Shown here piece by piece: positions 1 through 8,106 of a stretch of DNA of 42,744 bases. This DNA comes from an uncultured Pirellulaceae bacterium (GTDB lineage: Bacteria; Planctomycetota; Planctomycetia; Pirellulales; Pirellulaceae), in assembly GCA_937928555.1 (NCBI GenBank), contig CALFWR010000138.1:1-42744 (forward strand), written 5' to 3'. The translations under genes and the position numbers were made by a program. How positions within the stretch are numbered: the first letter of the stretch is position 1; every line of letters begins with the position of its first letter. Under the pieces are notes generated by a model. The model saw only the letters and a list, made by a program, of their open reading frames with translations. It made no database searches and was not told the origin of the DNA.

Positions 1-1
1 T

Positions 2-2623
2 GAGCTCAACCCAACCACGCGACAGCAGTTCGGATTCGTTTACGACATGGCTCAGCAGTTCGATGACGACGGGGATCTTCGGGAACTTGAAAAGTCCAAG
101 GATAGGACACGCAAAGAAAACATGAAAAAATCGCTGCCCAAACTCGGCAAGAGCAGACGTGCCGGAGACCGCTTTGACCTTTCTTTCGAAGCCGATGAAT
201 TCGGAGCGGAATCCCTCCAACTGGGCCAAAATGTGTATGCCGCTCCCGCCGAACCAATGCAGTCGGGCCAGCGGCAAGGAGGCCAAGCCATGGGTGGTGA
301 GATGATCAACGGTATCATTGGCGGTGCCGGAGGATACGAGTTTGAAACAAAAACCCGCTCGGTGCCCGTCACCAAAATGCGTACCGAAACTCGCTCTCGC
401 CGGGTTCCTGTCAAGCGAATCATCGATGGCAAGGAAGTCATTGAGATGGAATCGCAGAATTACACCGTTCAGGTGCCCTACACCGAAAACGTGACACAGC
501 AATATCAAGTCCTAACGCCACCTCCGGTCAACTATCGCCGCGTGGAGCCGACACGTGAATGGGTTGAAAACAACTACTGGCACCTGAACCCGTCCAGCAA
601 CACAGCGGCACGGATTTCCGTCAACCAGTTCTGGAAAGATTTCGCCGCCCACGAATCCGGGCCCTTTGCCTCGGATGCGTTTGCGTTGGCCAACAGCAAC
701 CTTACCGAGATGATCATGGCTCTGGCGGTGTTGGATCTTCCCATGACCGAAGTCAAAGAAAAGATCGACGTGGCTGACAACAAAGTCACCATCAATGCCG
801 ACGGACCGATGATCGTGCTGCACCAGCAAAACGAACAAGTCGCATTCGAGGGCGGTGATACCAACATCTTTGTCAGCGAGAACTTCTTTCAGGCAGCCGA
901 TCGCTACCGTTACGAAGAAGGTGTTCGTTTTGACAAATTCGTGAGCGGTGATTTCCTGGCTGGCGTCCTCTACGGTGCCGAAGTCGTGATCACCAATCCG
1001 ACATCGACACCGCTGGCCATCGATGTGCTGCTACAAATCCCTCAGGGAGCCATGCCAATCAGCGGAAGTCGAACTTCCCAGTCGATCGCGATGCAACTGA
1101 ATGCGTTCAGCACGCAGAAACTCGAATACTGGTTTTACTTTCCCACTGCGGGCGAATTTGCTCACTATCGGTCCCACGTTTCGACCGGCGCGAAAGTCCT
1201 CGCCGTGGCCGAAAGCCGTGACTTCAATGTGACCGACAAACCGGCCAAAGTCGACGAAACGTCCTGGGTTTGGATTTCGCAAAACGGAACCGAACAGCAA
1301 GTCATCGAGTACCTGGAAACCGAAAACATTCAGCGGCTTGATCCGACGCAGATCGCGTTTCGCATGAAGGACAAGGCCTTCTTTGGGCAAGCCATCGAAC
1401 TGCTTCGCGATCGCTGCCGCTACGACCACACGCTTTGGTCCTATGCCGTCAAGCACAACGACAAAGAGGCGATTCGCGAATTCCTTGGCCATGAAAACCG
1501 AATCCTGAGCACCCTCGGGATGGCCTTCGAAAGCGACATTCTGGATCTGCAACCGCTGGAACGAAACTGGTATCAGCAACGTGACTACACGCCGCTGATT
1601 AACTCACGCATCCATCAGTTGGGTTCCAAACGCCGCATTCTCAACCCTCGTTTCCTTCAGCAGTACGAAAGACTGATGCGAATCCTCGGCAACCGCCAAC
1701 AGCTTACCGCCGACCAGCACCTGGTGGTGACTTACTACATGCTGCTGCAGGATCGCATCGAAGAAGCCCTGTCGCACTTCGAAAAAGTCGATGCCGATTC
1801 GGTGGACGCAAAAATGCAGTACGCCTACTGCGACGCCTATCTGGATCTGTACCGCGAGAAACCGGATGACGCTTTGGCCAAAGCCAGCAAGTGGTTGGAC
1901 TATCCGGTTGATCGCTGGCGAACCAAATTCGAAAACGTGGTCGCGATGGTCAAAGAGATCCAGGGTGCTGGCTCGAAAGTCATCGATGAGAAAAGCCGCG
2001 AGCAACAGCAGGATCAGTTGGCCGCCAACACGCAGAGCTTTGACCTGAACATCGAACCGGGAGAAGACCGGGGGACCGGACGGGCCGTCATCGAGTACCG
2101 CAATCTCGAATCCGTTGTGGTGAATTACTACCAGATGGACATCGAATTCCTCTTTAGCAGCAACCCGTTTGCCAGCGACCAGGCGGATGGTTTTTCCATG
2201 ATCAAGCCCAACAAGTCGGAAACGATCAAGCTCTCAGGCGACTCGGGCACGCACAAGTTTGACTTGCCCGAGCAGTTCAACAACAAGAACGTGTTGGTGG
2301 AAGTCGTCGGCGGCGAGCAAACGCGTTCCAGGTCGTGGTTCGCCAACTCGATGAACGTGCAGATGATCGAGGCTTACGGCCAGGTCGCGTTGGCTCACGC
2401 TCAGTCTGACAAACCGATTTCCGGGGCCTACGTAAAAGTCTTTGCGAAGTACTTCAATGGGCAGACCCGCTTCCATAAGGACGGCTACACCGACCTTCGC
2501 GGTCGCTTTGACTATGTCTCACAAAGCAACACGTCTCTTGAAGGCATCGTCGGCTACTCCGTGTTGCTCATGAGCGATCAGCACGGCGCTGTCATCCGCG
2601 AAGCGAGAACCCCACGCGAGTAG
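2..2623 (+). CDS. Large planctomycete protein of unknown function, 5' end outside the window
   Basis: The frame is open from base 2, before the first in-window ATG at 47, so the gene very probably starts upstream and 873 codons are visible. The visible N-terminal part is charged (around the DDDGDLRELEKSKDRTRKE stretch). It is followed by a Gly/Met-rich linker and a segment rich in Val, Arg and Thr (YTVQVPYTENVTQQYQV) of a kind common in planctomycete exported proteins. The middle is helical and looks TPR-like. The last 100 residues (SGAYVKVFAKYFNG ... DGYTDLRGRFDYVS) resemble a carboxypeptidase-regulatory or alpha-2-macroglobulin type beta-sandwich. I infer an envelope-associated scaffold but cannot name a function. 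The TAG stop lies inside the first copy of the GAGTAGGGCCGG repeat, so the last residues are repeat-encoded. Confidence 0.8.
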   Translation, partial: ELNPTTRQQFGFVYDMAQQFDDDGDLRELEKSKDRTRKENMKKSLPKLGKSRRAGDRFDLSFEADEFGAESLQLGQNVYAAPAEPMQSGQRQGGQAMGGEMINGIIGGAGGYEFETKTRSVPVTKMRTETRSRRVPVKRIIDGKEVIEMESQNYTVQVPYTENVTQQYQVLTPPPVNYRRVEPTREWVENNYWHLNPSSNTAARISVNQFWKDFAAHESGPFASDAFALANSNLTEMIMALAVLDLPMTEVKEKIDVADNKVTINADGPMIVLHQQNEQVAFEGGDTNIFVSENFFQAADRYRYEEGVRFDKFVSGDFLAGVLYGAEVVITNPTSTPLAIDVLLQIPQGAMPISGSRTSQSIAMQLNAFSTQKLEYWFYFPTAGEFAHYRSHVSTGAKVLAVAESRDFNVTDKPAKVDETSWVWISQNGTEQQVIEYLETENIQRLDPTQIAFRMKDKAFFGQAIELLRDRCRYDHTLWSYAVKHNDKEAIREFLGHENRILSTLGMAFESDILDLQPLERNWYQQRDYTPLINSRIHQLGSKRRILNPRFLQQYERLMRILGNRQQLTADQHLVVTYYMLLQDRIEEALSHFEKVDADSVDAKMQYAYCDAYLDLYREKPDDALAKASKWLDYPVDRWRTKFENVVAMVKEIQGAGSKVIDEKSREQQQDQLAANTQSFDLNIEPGEDRGTGRAVIEYRNLESVVVNYYQMDIEFLFSSNPFASDQADGFSMIKPNKSETIKLSGDSGTHKFDLPEQFNNKNVLVEVVGGEQTRSRSWFANSMNVQMIEAYGQVALAHAQSDKPISGAYVKVFAKYFNGQTRFHKDGYTDLRGRFDYVSQSNTSLEGIVGYSVLLMSDQHGAVIREARTPRE

Positions 2624-2692
2624 GGCCGGTTTCCAAGCGAGTAGGGCCGGTTCCCACGCGAGTAGGGCCGGTTCCTACCGGCCGTGTTTCGC
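2614..2692 (+). repeat. Triplicated GCGAGTAGGGCCGGTT repeat
   Basis: Three near-identical units containing GCGAGTAGGGCCGGTT lie head to tail; the last continues into CCTACCGGCCGTG, completing the palindrome GGCCGGT...ACCGGCC. The first unit overlaps the end of the preceding gene and supplies its TAG stop. The same palindrome recurs in opposite orientation at 2821-2965. This is a REP-like family, and the hairpin could protect or terminate transcripts. Confidence 0.85.
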
Positions 2693-2820
2693 TCTGCGGT
2701 GCTTCACCGGGACGGTGGCAAGACCCGAGCTCCGAGCAACGTAATTCGATCCGGAACCTGAGGCGCACAGCCTAGTACGATCAAGCATGACCAAACAATT
2801 TTTCACCTTCGACAAAACAA

Positions 2821-2965
2821 GCCGGTCGAGTGAAAGACGGCCGGTGGGAACCGGCCCTACGTGGTAGCCGGCTGAGTGAAAGACGGCCGGTGGGAACCGG
2901 CCCTACGTGGTAGCCGGTCGAGCGAAAGACGGCCGGTGGGAACCGGCCCTACGTGGTAGCCGGCC
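2821..2965 (-). repeat. 46-bp tandem repeat, three copies, with a GGCCGGT/ACCGGCC hairpin
   Basis: Copies lie at 2821-2866, 2867-2912 and 2913-2958, followed by a 7-base partial copy. They differ at only a few positions (for example GGTCGAG, GGCTGAG). Each contains GGCCGGT, a GGGA loop and ACCGGCC, followed by CTACGTGGTA. The orientation is inverted relative to the array at 2614-2692. The array ends about 20 bases before the likely hpt start, so it also forms the hpt upstream region. No other gene is evident in 2624-2983 except a 26-codon ORF at 2787-2867 that runs into the array and is probably not real. Confidence 0.9.
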
Positions 2966-2983
2966 ATATCCTGTTGGCTTGCT

Positions 2984-3571
2984 GTGGAACAGGTTTCTGA
3001 TGACAATGTCGCTTTCGGCAAATGGATCTTTCGCGGGCGACACTCGGTGAGAACTCTCCTTGATGAACGACAACTCAATGATGGCGTCCAGCAACTGGCG
3101 GACTCGATCAACGAACACTACGGCGATCGACCGCTGACGATCGTATGTGTTCTTACCGGCAGCATCGTGTTGGGCGCGGACCTGATTCGAAAACTGAACA
3201 TGCCACTGCGTGTTGGCGTGGTGCAGACCAGCAGCTACCAAGGAACTGAACGCGGTGCTTTGACGATCAATTCTGAAATGATGCTCGACATCACCGAACG
3301 CGACGTGTTGCTGATCGACGATATCTTTGACACCGGAAATACGCTCCAGGAAGTCACCGAACTGATGCGGGGTTTGGGGCCGGCGAGTCTTGAATCGGCG
3401 GTGCTGTTGCTGAAGACCGGGCGACAGGAAGTGGACTGGCGACCCAGATTCGTGGCCTTTGATATTCCCGATGAATTCGTGGTTGGCTACGGATTGGATT
3501 ACAACGACGAGTACCGCAACCTGCCCTGGCTGGCCTGCCTTGAACCTGCGGACATCGAGCCTTCCCAATGA
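2984..3571 (+). CDS. hpt: Hypoxanthine phosphoribosyltransferase
   Basis: This cytoplasmic purine-salvage enzyme converts hypoxanthine or guanine plus PRPP to IMP or GMP. The PRPP-binding loop is clear (VLLIDDIFDTGNTL, the family VLIVEDIIDTG motif). The VCVLTGSIV segment, the QTSSYQGTERG flexible loop and the C-terminal DEFVVGYGLDYNDEYRNLPW signature are also typical. Length is 195 aa from GTG 2984. GTG 3047 would give 174 aa, nearer the usual N-terminus; neither has a strong Shine-Dalgarno site. The stop overlaps the start of the next gene (ATGA at 3568-3571), so it appears co-transcribed with two glycosyltransferases, an odd pairing for hpt. Confidence 0.93.
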   Translation: MEQVSDDNVAFGKWIFRGRHSVRTLLDERQLNDGVQQLADSINEHYGDRPLTIVCVLTGSIVLGADLIRKLNMPLRVGVVQTSSYQGTERGALTINSEMMLDITERDVLLIDDIFDTGNTLQEVTELMRGLGPASLESAVLLLKTGRQEVDWRPRFVAFDIPDEFVVGYGLDYNDEYRNLPWLACLEPADIEPSQ

Positions 3572-4794
3572 AGTCCCCGCGAATCGCGATCCTGACCAAA
3601 AGTTTTTGGCCTTTGTCGGGCCCAACAGAGCAATTCGTGGCTGACCTGGCCGATTCGTTTTCTGAAAAAGGCAACGAAGTCACCGTAGTGACCGCGGCCT
3701 GGCAAAAGGAATGGCCGGCCGAATGTTCGTTTCGCGAGTTTCGCCTGGTCCGAGCACCACGCCCGGCGCCCGGCCCCTGGGGCACATTCCGATTTCAGCG
3801 ACCCATGTTGCGGATCCTTGAACGACTCAAACCGGATGCGGTTTTGATGTTTGGAACAGGCAGCGATGTTGGGCCAATCAAAAAGCTGTTGGGCGATGAT
3901 GTTCGCTGCGTTGTACGGACGGACCACCGCCACCTTCACCAGCGTGGCCGCGGTGCCAAAAAGCCACTGAACCTTGAACCGGCCGATGCGCTGATTTGCG
4001 ATTCGAATCAGACACGAATCGAGATGGTCGCGAGGAAGTTCTTCCTGCCAAGCCGCGTGGAAACCATCGTCGATGGGGTCAGGTATCCACATGATCATCA
4101 GCGATCGCTTTTCCGTCAGGCAAATGCAAGGACTGCGCTGGGCGACGCCCATCCGATCTTTCGCATCGAACCGGCCCAGCCCCTGGTGGTGACCGCCGCA
4201 CCGATCGATGGCGATGGTGGCATGCACGACCTGATCGGCGCGTGGAAAATTGTGTTGGAGTCCTACCCCAAAAGCAAACTTTGGCTGCTGGGTGATGGAC
4301 CGCGTGGCCGCAAGGTGTGGGACCAGATCTCTTCGCTGAACATGGTGTATTCGGCGATCATGCCGGGTTACTTTGACGAGTACTCGGTGGTGTATCAGGC
4401 TGCGGATCTTTATGTGCATCCGATGCGGCAAATCGTCAACTGCCGTGGTCTTTTGGAGGCCATCGCCAACGAGTTGTGCCCGGTTGTCACCCAAGGGTCC
4501 GTCGATCCACTGCCAAACCTGGACAAATCCGGATCGCCTCAGGTGATGGCGATCAGGAAAGATGTCAGCGGGATCGTCACCCCGGCGGGCAACATCGCGG
4601 CGCTCGGCGAAGCGATCACGATGGCCCTGGGGAACAGCGATCTGCGTGCGCGGCTTGGACGCAGTGCCGCACAGGAGTTCCGGGGCGGTATCGACATCGA
4701 ATTGGTGGCGAGTCGTTTTCTGGATTGCCTGTTTCCGCCGTCGCGCACTTTTTCACAGACAGGCGTTGATTCCAGCGAGGCACAGCAGAGATGA
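3568..4794 (+). CDS. GT4-like glycosyltransferase (first of a pair)
   Basis: The 408-aa protein has a GT-B fold pattern. The N-terminal Rossmann half (RIAILTKSFWPLSGPTEQFV) is typical of GT4 glycosyltransferases, with the SGPTEQ segment in the place of the usual GG loop. The C-terminal half has the nucleotide-sugar region (LWLLGDGPRG, then CRGLLEAIANELCPVVTQ), close to the EX7E pattern, with Glu in GLLEA. No signal peptide or membrane span is evident, so it probably acts at the cytoplasmic membrane face on a cell-surface or exported glycan. The ATG overlaps the hpt stop and the TGA overlaps the next gene's ATG, implying translational coupling. The sugar and acceptor cannot be read from the sequence. 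Confidence 0.85.
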   Translation: MKSPRIAILTKSFWPLSGPTEQFVADLADSFSEKGNEVTVVTAAWQKEWPAECSFREFRLVRAPRPAPGPWGTFRFQRPMLRILERLKPDAVLMFGTGSDVGPIKKLLGDDVRCVVRTDHRHLHQRGRGAKKPLNLEPADALICDSNQTRIEMVARKFFLPSRVETIVDGVRYPHDHQRSLFRQANARTALGDAHPIFRIEPAQPLVVTAAPIDGDGGMHDLIGAWKIVLESYPKSKLWLLGDGPRGRKVWDQISSLNMVYSAIMPGYFDEYSVVYQAADLYVHPMRQIVNCRGLLEAIANELCPVVTQGSVDPLPNLDKSGSPQVMAIRKDVSGIVTPAGNIAALGEAITMALGNSDLRARLGRSAAQEFRGGIDIELVASRFLDCLFPPSRTFSQTGVDSSEAQQR

Positions 4795-5903
4795 ATCAAA
4801 GCAAAATTCTGTTTGTCGTCGATGCCCTGGATGACTTTTCACATGTGGTCCAACTGGACATGCTCTCCCGGGAACTTGCTTCCGATTTTGAAGTGCATGT
4901 CGTGGTGCTATGTGGTGGACCAATCGAACAGTGGCCTGACAGTGAACGGCATATGCACTTTCTGGAACAGCATTCGGTGTCCCTCGGAGACCGGGGTCTG
5001 TCGTGGCGAAGGTTGGGCAAGTCAGGTTTTCGACTACGGAAGCTTTGTCGCCGGTTGCAGCCAGAGATTGTACACGCGTGGGGAAAGGCAGCAGAAGTCA
5101 TCGCGCTGCTGGGGCTCAATGCAAGCCAGCACCGCAAGTTCGTGACTCGGTCGAATTTGATTTCGACCGGGAGCCTTACCGTCGAAAAGGGAATTCAAAA
5201 ACTGGCTGAAGGCGTTGAAAAGTACATCGTTCCCCACGAGGAAGTAAAGGCCTCGATGGTGGCGCAGCGTTACGATGAGTCGAAATTCGAGATTGTGCCC
5301 ACGGCGGTTCCCGACGGTCTGCAAAAGTTCCCGGCAAGAGAAAAACTGTTGCAGTTGGCCGGGTTGCGGGACGACTCGAAACTGGCCGCGACGGTGGCTC
5401 CTCTGGTGGCCCGCTCAAGGCTCAAAGATACGATTTGGGCCACCGACTTGCTGACTTGCATTCGTGACGACGTACACTTTTTCATCTTCGGCCGCGGTTC
5501 GCAGCGCCAGCGGCTGGAGAAATTTGCCAGCCAGACCGAAGCCGGTGGGCATGTGCATTTTGTTCCTGTTGGGGCTCATGCTGTGGATCTTTTGCCCGGA
5601 GTCGATTTTTTCTGGCAGTCGCATTTACGCGAGCCCCTCTCGGCGTCGATGCTTTATGCGATGAAATGTGGTGTCCCTGTGGTTTCGGTTTACGGTCCGG
5701 GAACTGCCGAAGTGATTCGACACCAGGAGACCGGGTTTGCCGTGAACTTTGGAGCGCGGGACGAGTTTGCGAGGTGGACGAAGTTTTTGTTGGAGCAGAC
5801 CGATTCGGGCCAGCAGTTGGCAATCCAGGGCCGCGATTCGGTGTCCGGAAAATTCGGCATCCATCAGATGGCCCACGGGTATCGCAAGGTTTATGCAAAG
5901 TAG
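4791..5903 (+). CDS. GT4-like glycosyltransferase (second of a pair)
   Basis: The 370-aa GT-B protein begins with ILFVVDALDDFSHVVQLDML, the usual N-terminal beta strand and donor-side helix. It has a central HAWGKAAEV segment. It ends with the GT4 donor-binding stretch EPLSASMLYAMKCGVPVVS followed by TAEVIRHQETGFAV, which carries the expected Glu residues. It overlaps the upstream glycosyltransferase by ATGA, so the two were probably made together and act on the same glycan. The final codons AAG TAG lie in an AAAGTAG motif repeated seven bases downstream in the next repeat array, so the stop codon is probably repeat-derived. Confidence 0.86.
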   Translation: MNQSKILFVVDALDDFSHVVQLDMLSRELASDFEVHVVVLCGGPIEQWPDSERHMHFLEQHSVSLGDRGLSWRRLGKSGFRLRKLCRRLQPEIVHAWGKAAEVIALLGLNASQHRKFVTRSNLISTGSLTVEKGIQKLAEGVEKYIVPHEEVKASMVAQRYDESKFEIVPTAVPDGLQKFPAREKLLQLAGLRDDSKLAATVAPLVARSRLKDTIWATDLLTCIRDDVHFFIFGRGSQRQRLEKFASQTEAGGHVHFVPVGAHAVDLLPGVDFFWQSHLREPLSASMLYAMKCGVPVVSVYGPGTAEVIRHQETGFAVNFGARDEFARWTKFLLEQTDSGQQLAIQGRDSVSGKFGIHQMAHGYRKVYAK

Positions 5904-6026
5904 GCCAAAGTAGTAGGCACACTCCGTGTGCCGTCGGTTGCACTTAGTGCAATCACTCGCGAAACGGCACACGGAGTGTGCCTGCCACAATTGCATGGAC
6001 GGCACACGGAGTGTGCCTACTACTTT
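5898..6026. repeat. REP-like array, GGCACAC...GTGTGCC palindromes
   Basis: Three copies of a 17-bp palindrome (GGCACACTCCGTGTGCC or its complement) lie at 5916-5932, 5966-5982 and 6001-6017. The outer two carry AAAGTAGTA flanks in opposite orientations, making the whole block roughly an inverted repeat. A perfect 15-base palindrome (TTGCACTTAGTGCAA) sits at 5938-5952. The block separates two convergent genes and reaches both stop codons (TAG at 5901 and at 6020-6022 on the minus strand). It may act as a bidirectional terminator or RNA stabiliser; that role is inferred. Confidence 0.88.
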
Positions 6027-6892
6027 GACTTCCAGTGGCTCATCAGCAGCCCGCTTAAAATCAATCCTGCCCCAATGATCGTTGTCAAAGCAGGAAACTG
6101 ATAGTCGGCCGCGTGTCGCCAGGCAAGGAACACCCAGACCGGAACCAGAACCGGTTCCAGCAACGTCAAGCCGCTCGCCTGGTGGCTGGAGATTCTTTTA
6201 ATCCCCAGTGAGAACAACACGTAGGGGATGCCCATTTGCACCGCGCCGAACAGGGCCAGGTAGAGCCACTGTTTGCCATCCGGCCACGTTTGACCGGTGA
6301 TCACGACCGGAGAGAGAACCACCGCGGTGACCGCATGCGCCACAAAGATCAACCACGCCGAATCGATATCCCGCATACTGCGGATGCTCAGCACCACGCC
6401 GGCAAAACAAACGCCCGAAGCGAGTCCGTACCAAACGCCCAACGCAGAAGCGCCACTCATCCTAGCGCTCAAAATAATCGCCACGCCCAGCGCCGCGAAA
6501 CCCAACAACCACCAGTCGCTTCGTTGTGGTGTTTCTTTCCAGAACGCCCACGCGCCCAGGAACACCCACGCAGGGGCGGTGTACTGTAGCCACATCGCCA
6601 GTGAGCTTTCACATTTCACCATCGCACTTAGAAACGTCCAGTTCATCAACACAAAAGTGATCGTTAGTGGCACCAGTCGCCACGTCCACTGGATCTTTCG
6701 CACAAACAGAACAAGGACCAGTGCCGCAAACAGGGCTCGCCAGAAAGCAAACAGCAAACCGCGTGATTCGATCGGCCAATCCTGGAACGTGGGAGCTTTC
6801 GCAAAGAACCCCGACGAACTCCACAACACCGCCGCAGTGATCACCAGCAGGCGACCAGTCCAATCAGATGATGGGAGGTTGGGGGTTGTCAT
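6020..6892 (-). CDS. EamA-family (DMT superfamily) transporter
   Basis: The 290-aa protein from ATG 6892 consists of about ten hydrophobic helices in two EamA halves. The start of the first half (LLVITAAVLWSSSGFFAKAP) and a late SGLTLLEPVLVPVWVFLAW segment are typical of drug/metabolite transporters. A longer TTG start at 6943 adds only a non-conserved stretch. It probably exports or imports a small metabolite across the cytoplasmic membrane, with substrate unknown. Its stop TAG lies inside the AAAGTAGTAGGCACAC repeat, and it converges on the glycosyltransferase operon. Confidence 0.88.
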   Translation of the reverse strand: MTTPNLPSSDWTGRLLVITAAVLWSSSGFFAKAPTFQDWPIESRGLLFAFWRALFAALVLVLFVRKIQWTWRLVPLTITFVLMNWTFLSAMVKCESSLAMWLQYTAPAWVFLGAWAFWKETPQRSDWWLLGFAALGVAIILSARMSGASALGVWYGLASGVCFAGVVLSIRSMRDIDSAWLIFVAHAVTAVVLSPVVITGQTWPDGKQWLYLALFGAVQMGIPYVLFSLGIKRISSHQASGLTLLEPVLVPVWVFLAWRHAADYQFPALTTIIGAGLILSGLLMSHWKSK

Positions 6893-7026
6893 GGAGAGCC
6901 CGCAAGGATTGCTTACGCGTCGTGCTGTGGGGAGGGCGCACAAAAAAAATCGGGGCCGAAAATCAGATCAGTGGTCAACAGCGACCCTGAGCTGACTTGC
7001 GACCCCGACGCAAACAAGCGACAGGA

Positions 7027-7116
7027 CTACTTCTTGCGGTGGCGAATTTTTGCTCTCATGCGACGCTTTTTTCTGCCTACCTTGCGACGACCTTTTCCGG
7101 TCTTCTTTGTGCCCAC
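7027..7116 (-). CDS. 29-aa very basic peptide, AURKAIP1/COX24 (mS38)-like small ribosomal protein candidate
   Basis: A GTG-initiated 29-codon frame is preceded by a good Shine-Dalgarno (GAGG, 7 bases before GTG), unusual for this window. The product begins MGTKKTGKGRR and ends KKRRMRAKIRHRKK. About 60 percent of residues are Lys or Arg, and there are no acidic residues. The pattern resembles the short bacterial AURKAIP1/COX24-domain proteins (KKRRKRMxKKKHRK-type core), thought to be small-subunit ribosomal proteins. A bTHX-like identity is less likely because its GKGDRRT pattern is absent. It lies alone between the EamA gene and yaaA. Real coding is likely; family membership is tentative. Confidence 0.62.
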   Translation of the reverse strand: MGTKKTGKGRRKVGRKKRRMRAKIRHRKK

Positions 7117-7212
7117 GCTTAACCTCGTTAATTCGATGTTTCTGAAATGATTCCCAATCGGGTCACGAATTGTAATCGGCGCTTGTGAACGCGGGCAAGA
7201 CGAAAAAACGAC

Positions 7213-7980
7213 CTATCCACGGAGAAAAACGGGCTTTGCGGGCGTGGATTCCGATGCTTCGTAGCGATATCCGTCCTCCGCGAACTTGCTGAGCTTGGCC
7301 GGATCGGTGATTTTCTTGCGGATCATCCAGCCCGCCATCGAGCCCCGGGCTTTTTTGGCGAAAAAGCTGATGATCTTGTAAGTCCCATTTTTGTTGTCCT
7401 TGAAGACCGGGGAAATAACCGGAACGGCGATCTGACCCGTTTGGACGCTTTTGAAATACTCGTTGGACGCGAGGTTCACCAGGGCCTCGCTTTTGGACTT
7501 TTTGATCTGTTTATTGACCGCGTCGGTGATGGTGCCGGCCCAGAAGTCGTAAAGGTTGTTGCCGCGGTCGGTTTTGAGCTTCGTTCCCATTTCCAGACGA
7601 TAGGGTTGCATCAGGTCAAGCGGACGAAGCAGTCCGTAGAGGCCCGAGAGGATTCCCAGATGGTCCTGGGCAAAGGCAAATTCGTCGTCGCCGAAACTCC
7701 ATGCGTCCATCCCGACGTAGACGTCGCCCTTGAACGCCAACACCGCCTGGCGAGCATTCTTGCGGGTCGCGGTGGGTTGCCAGTTCGCGTAGCGTTCCGC
7801 ATTCAGGTCCGCGAGCTTGTCACTGATCGACATCAGCTTGGCAACCTGTTTGGGTTTGTAGCCGGCGAGGATGTCGATCAGTTCTGCACTGTGGTCCATG
7901 AATAGCGGCTTGGAACTTTTTGAGGTCGGCAGAGGCGTTTCATAGTCAAGTGTCTTTGCGGGTGAAATGAGTGCGAGCAT
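7213..7980 (-). CDS. yaaA: YaaA/DUF328 family peroxide-stress protein
   Basis: The 255-aa protein from ATG 7980 has the full family pattern: ISPAKTLDYE at the N-terminus, FKGDVYVGMDAWSF, then LGILSGLYGLLRPLDLMQPY, VNLASNEYF and a C-terminal GYRYEASESTPAKPVFLR. In Escherichia coli YaaA lowers free intracellular iron during hydrogen peroxide stress; the same role is inferred here. A longer frame to 8049 translates only repeat DNA (7994-8068), so the ATG at 7980 is preferred. No obvious Shine-Dalgarno is seen. Confidence 0.94.
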   Translation of the reverse strand: MLALISPAKTLDYETPLPTSKSSKPLFMDHSAELIDILAGYKPKQVAKLMSISDKLADLNAERYANWQPTATRKNARQAVLAFKGDVYVGMDAWSFGDDEFAFAQDHLGILSGLYGLLRPLDLMQPYRLEMGTKLKTDRGNNLYDFWAGTITDAVNKQIKKSKSEALVNLASNEYFKSVQTGQIAVPVISPVFKDNKNGTYKIISFFAKKARGSMAGWMIRKKITDPAKLSKFAEDGYRYEASESTPAKPVFLRG

Positions 7981-7993
7981 GATTTTGGCTTCC

Positions 7994-8068
7994 AAAGTAG
8001 TAGGCACACTCCGCGTGCCGTCGTGCCAGAGACATAGTAGTCGGCACACCGGGAGTGCCTACTACTTT
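7994..8068. repeat. REP-like inverted pair, AAAGTAGTAGGCACAC family
   Basis: Two copies of the same repeat as at 5898-6026 face each other. One begins AAAGTAGTAGGCACACTCC at 7994 and the other ends GTGCCTACTACTTT at 8068, with GTGCCG/CGGCAC arms between. It fills the space between the yaaA start and the fbp stop, so it could form a large hairpin between these co-directional genes. Confidence 0.85.
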
Positions 8069-8106
8069 AGCCGCGAACGCCAGTCAAATACAACGAGCAA
8101 TCCGCA

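Noticed and set aside
2821-2958. CRISPR-like regular repeats
   Set aside because: The three 46-bp units are contiguous with no unique spacers, and no cas genes are near. This is a tandem REP-like array.
7981-8049. N-terminal extension of YaaA
   Set aside because: The extra residues are translated from a palindromic repeat and precede the conserved start MLALISPAKTLD.
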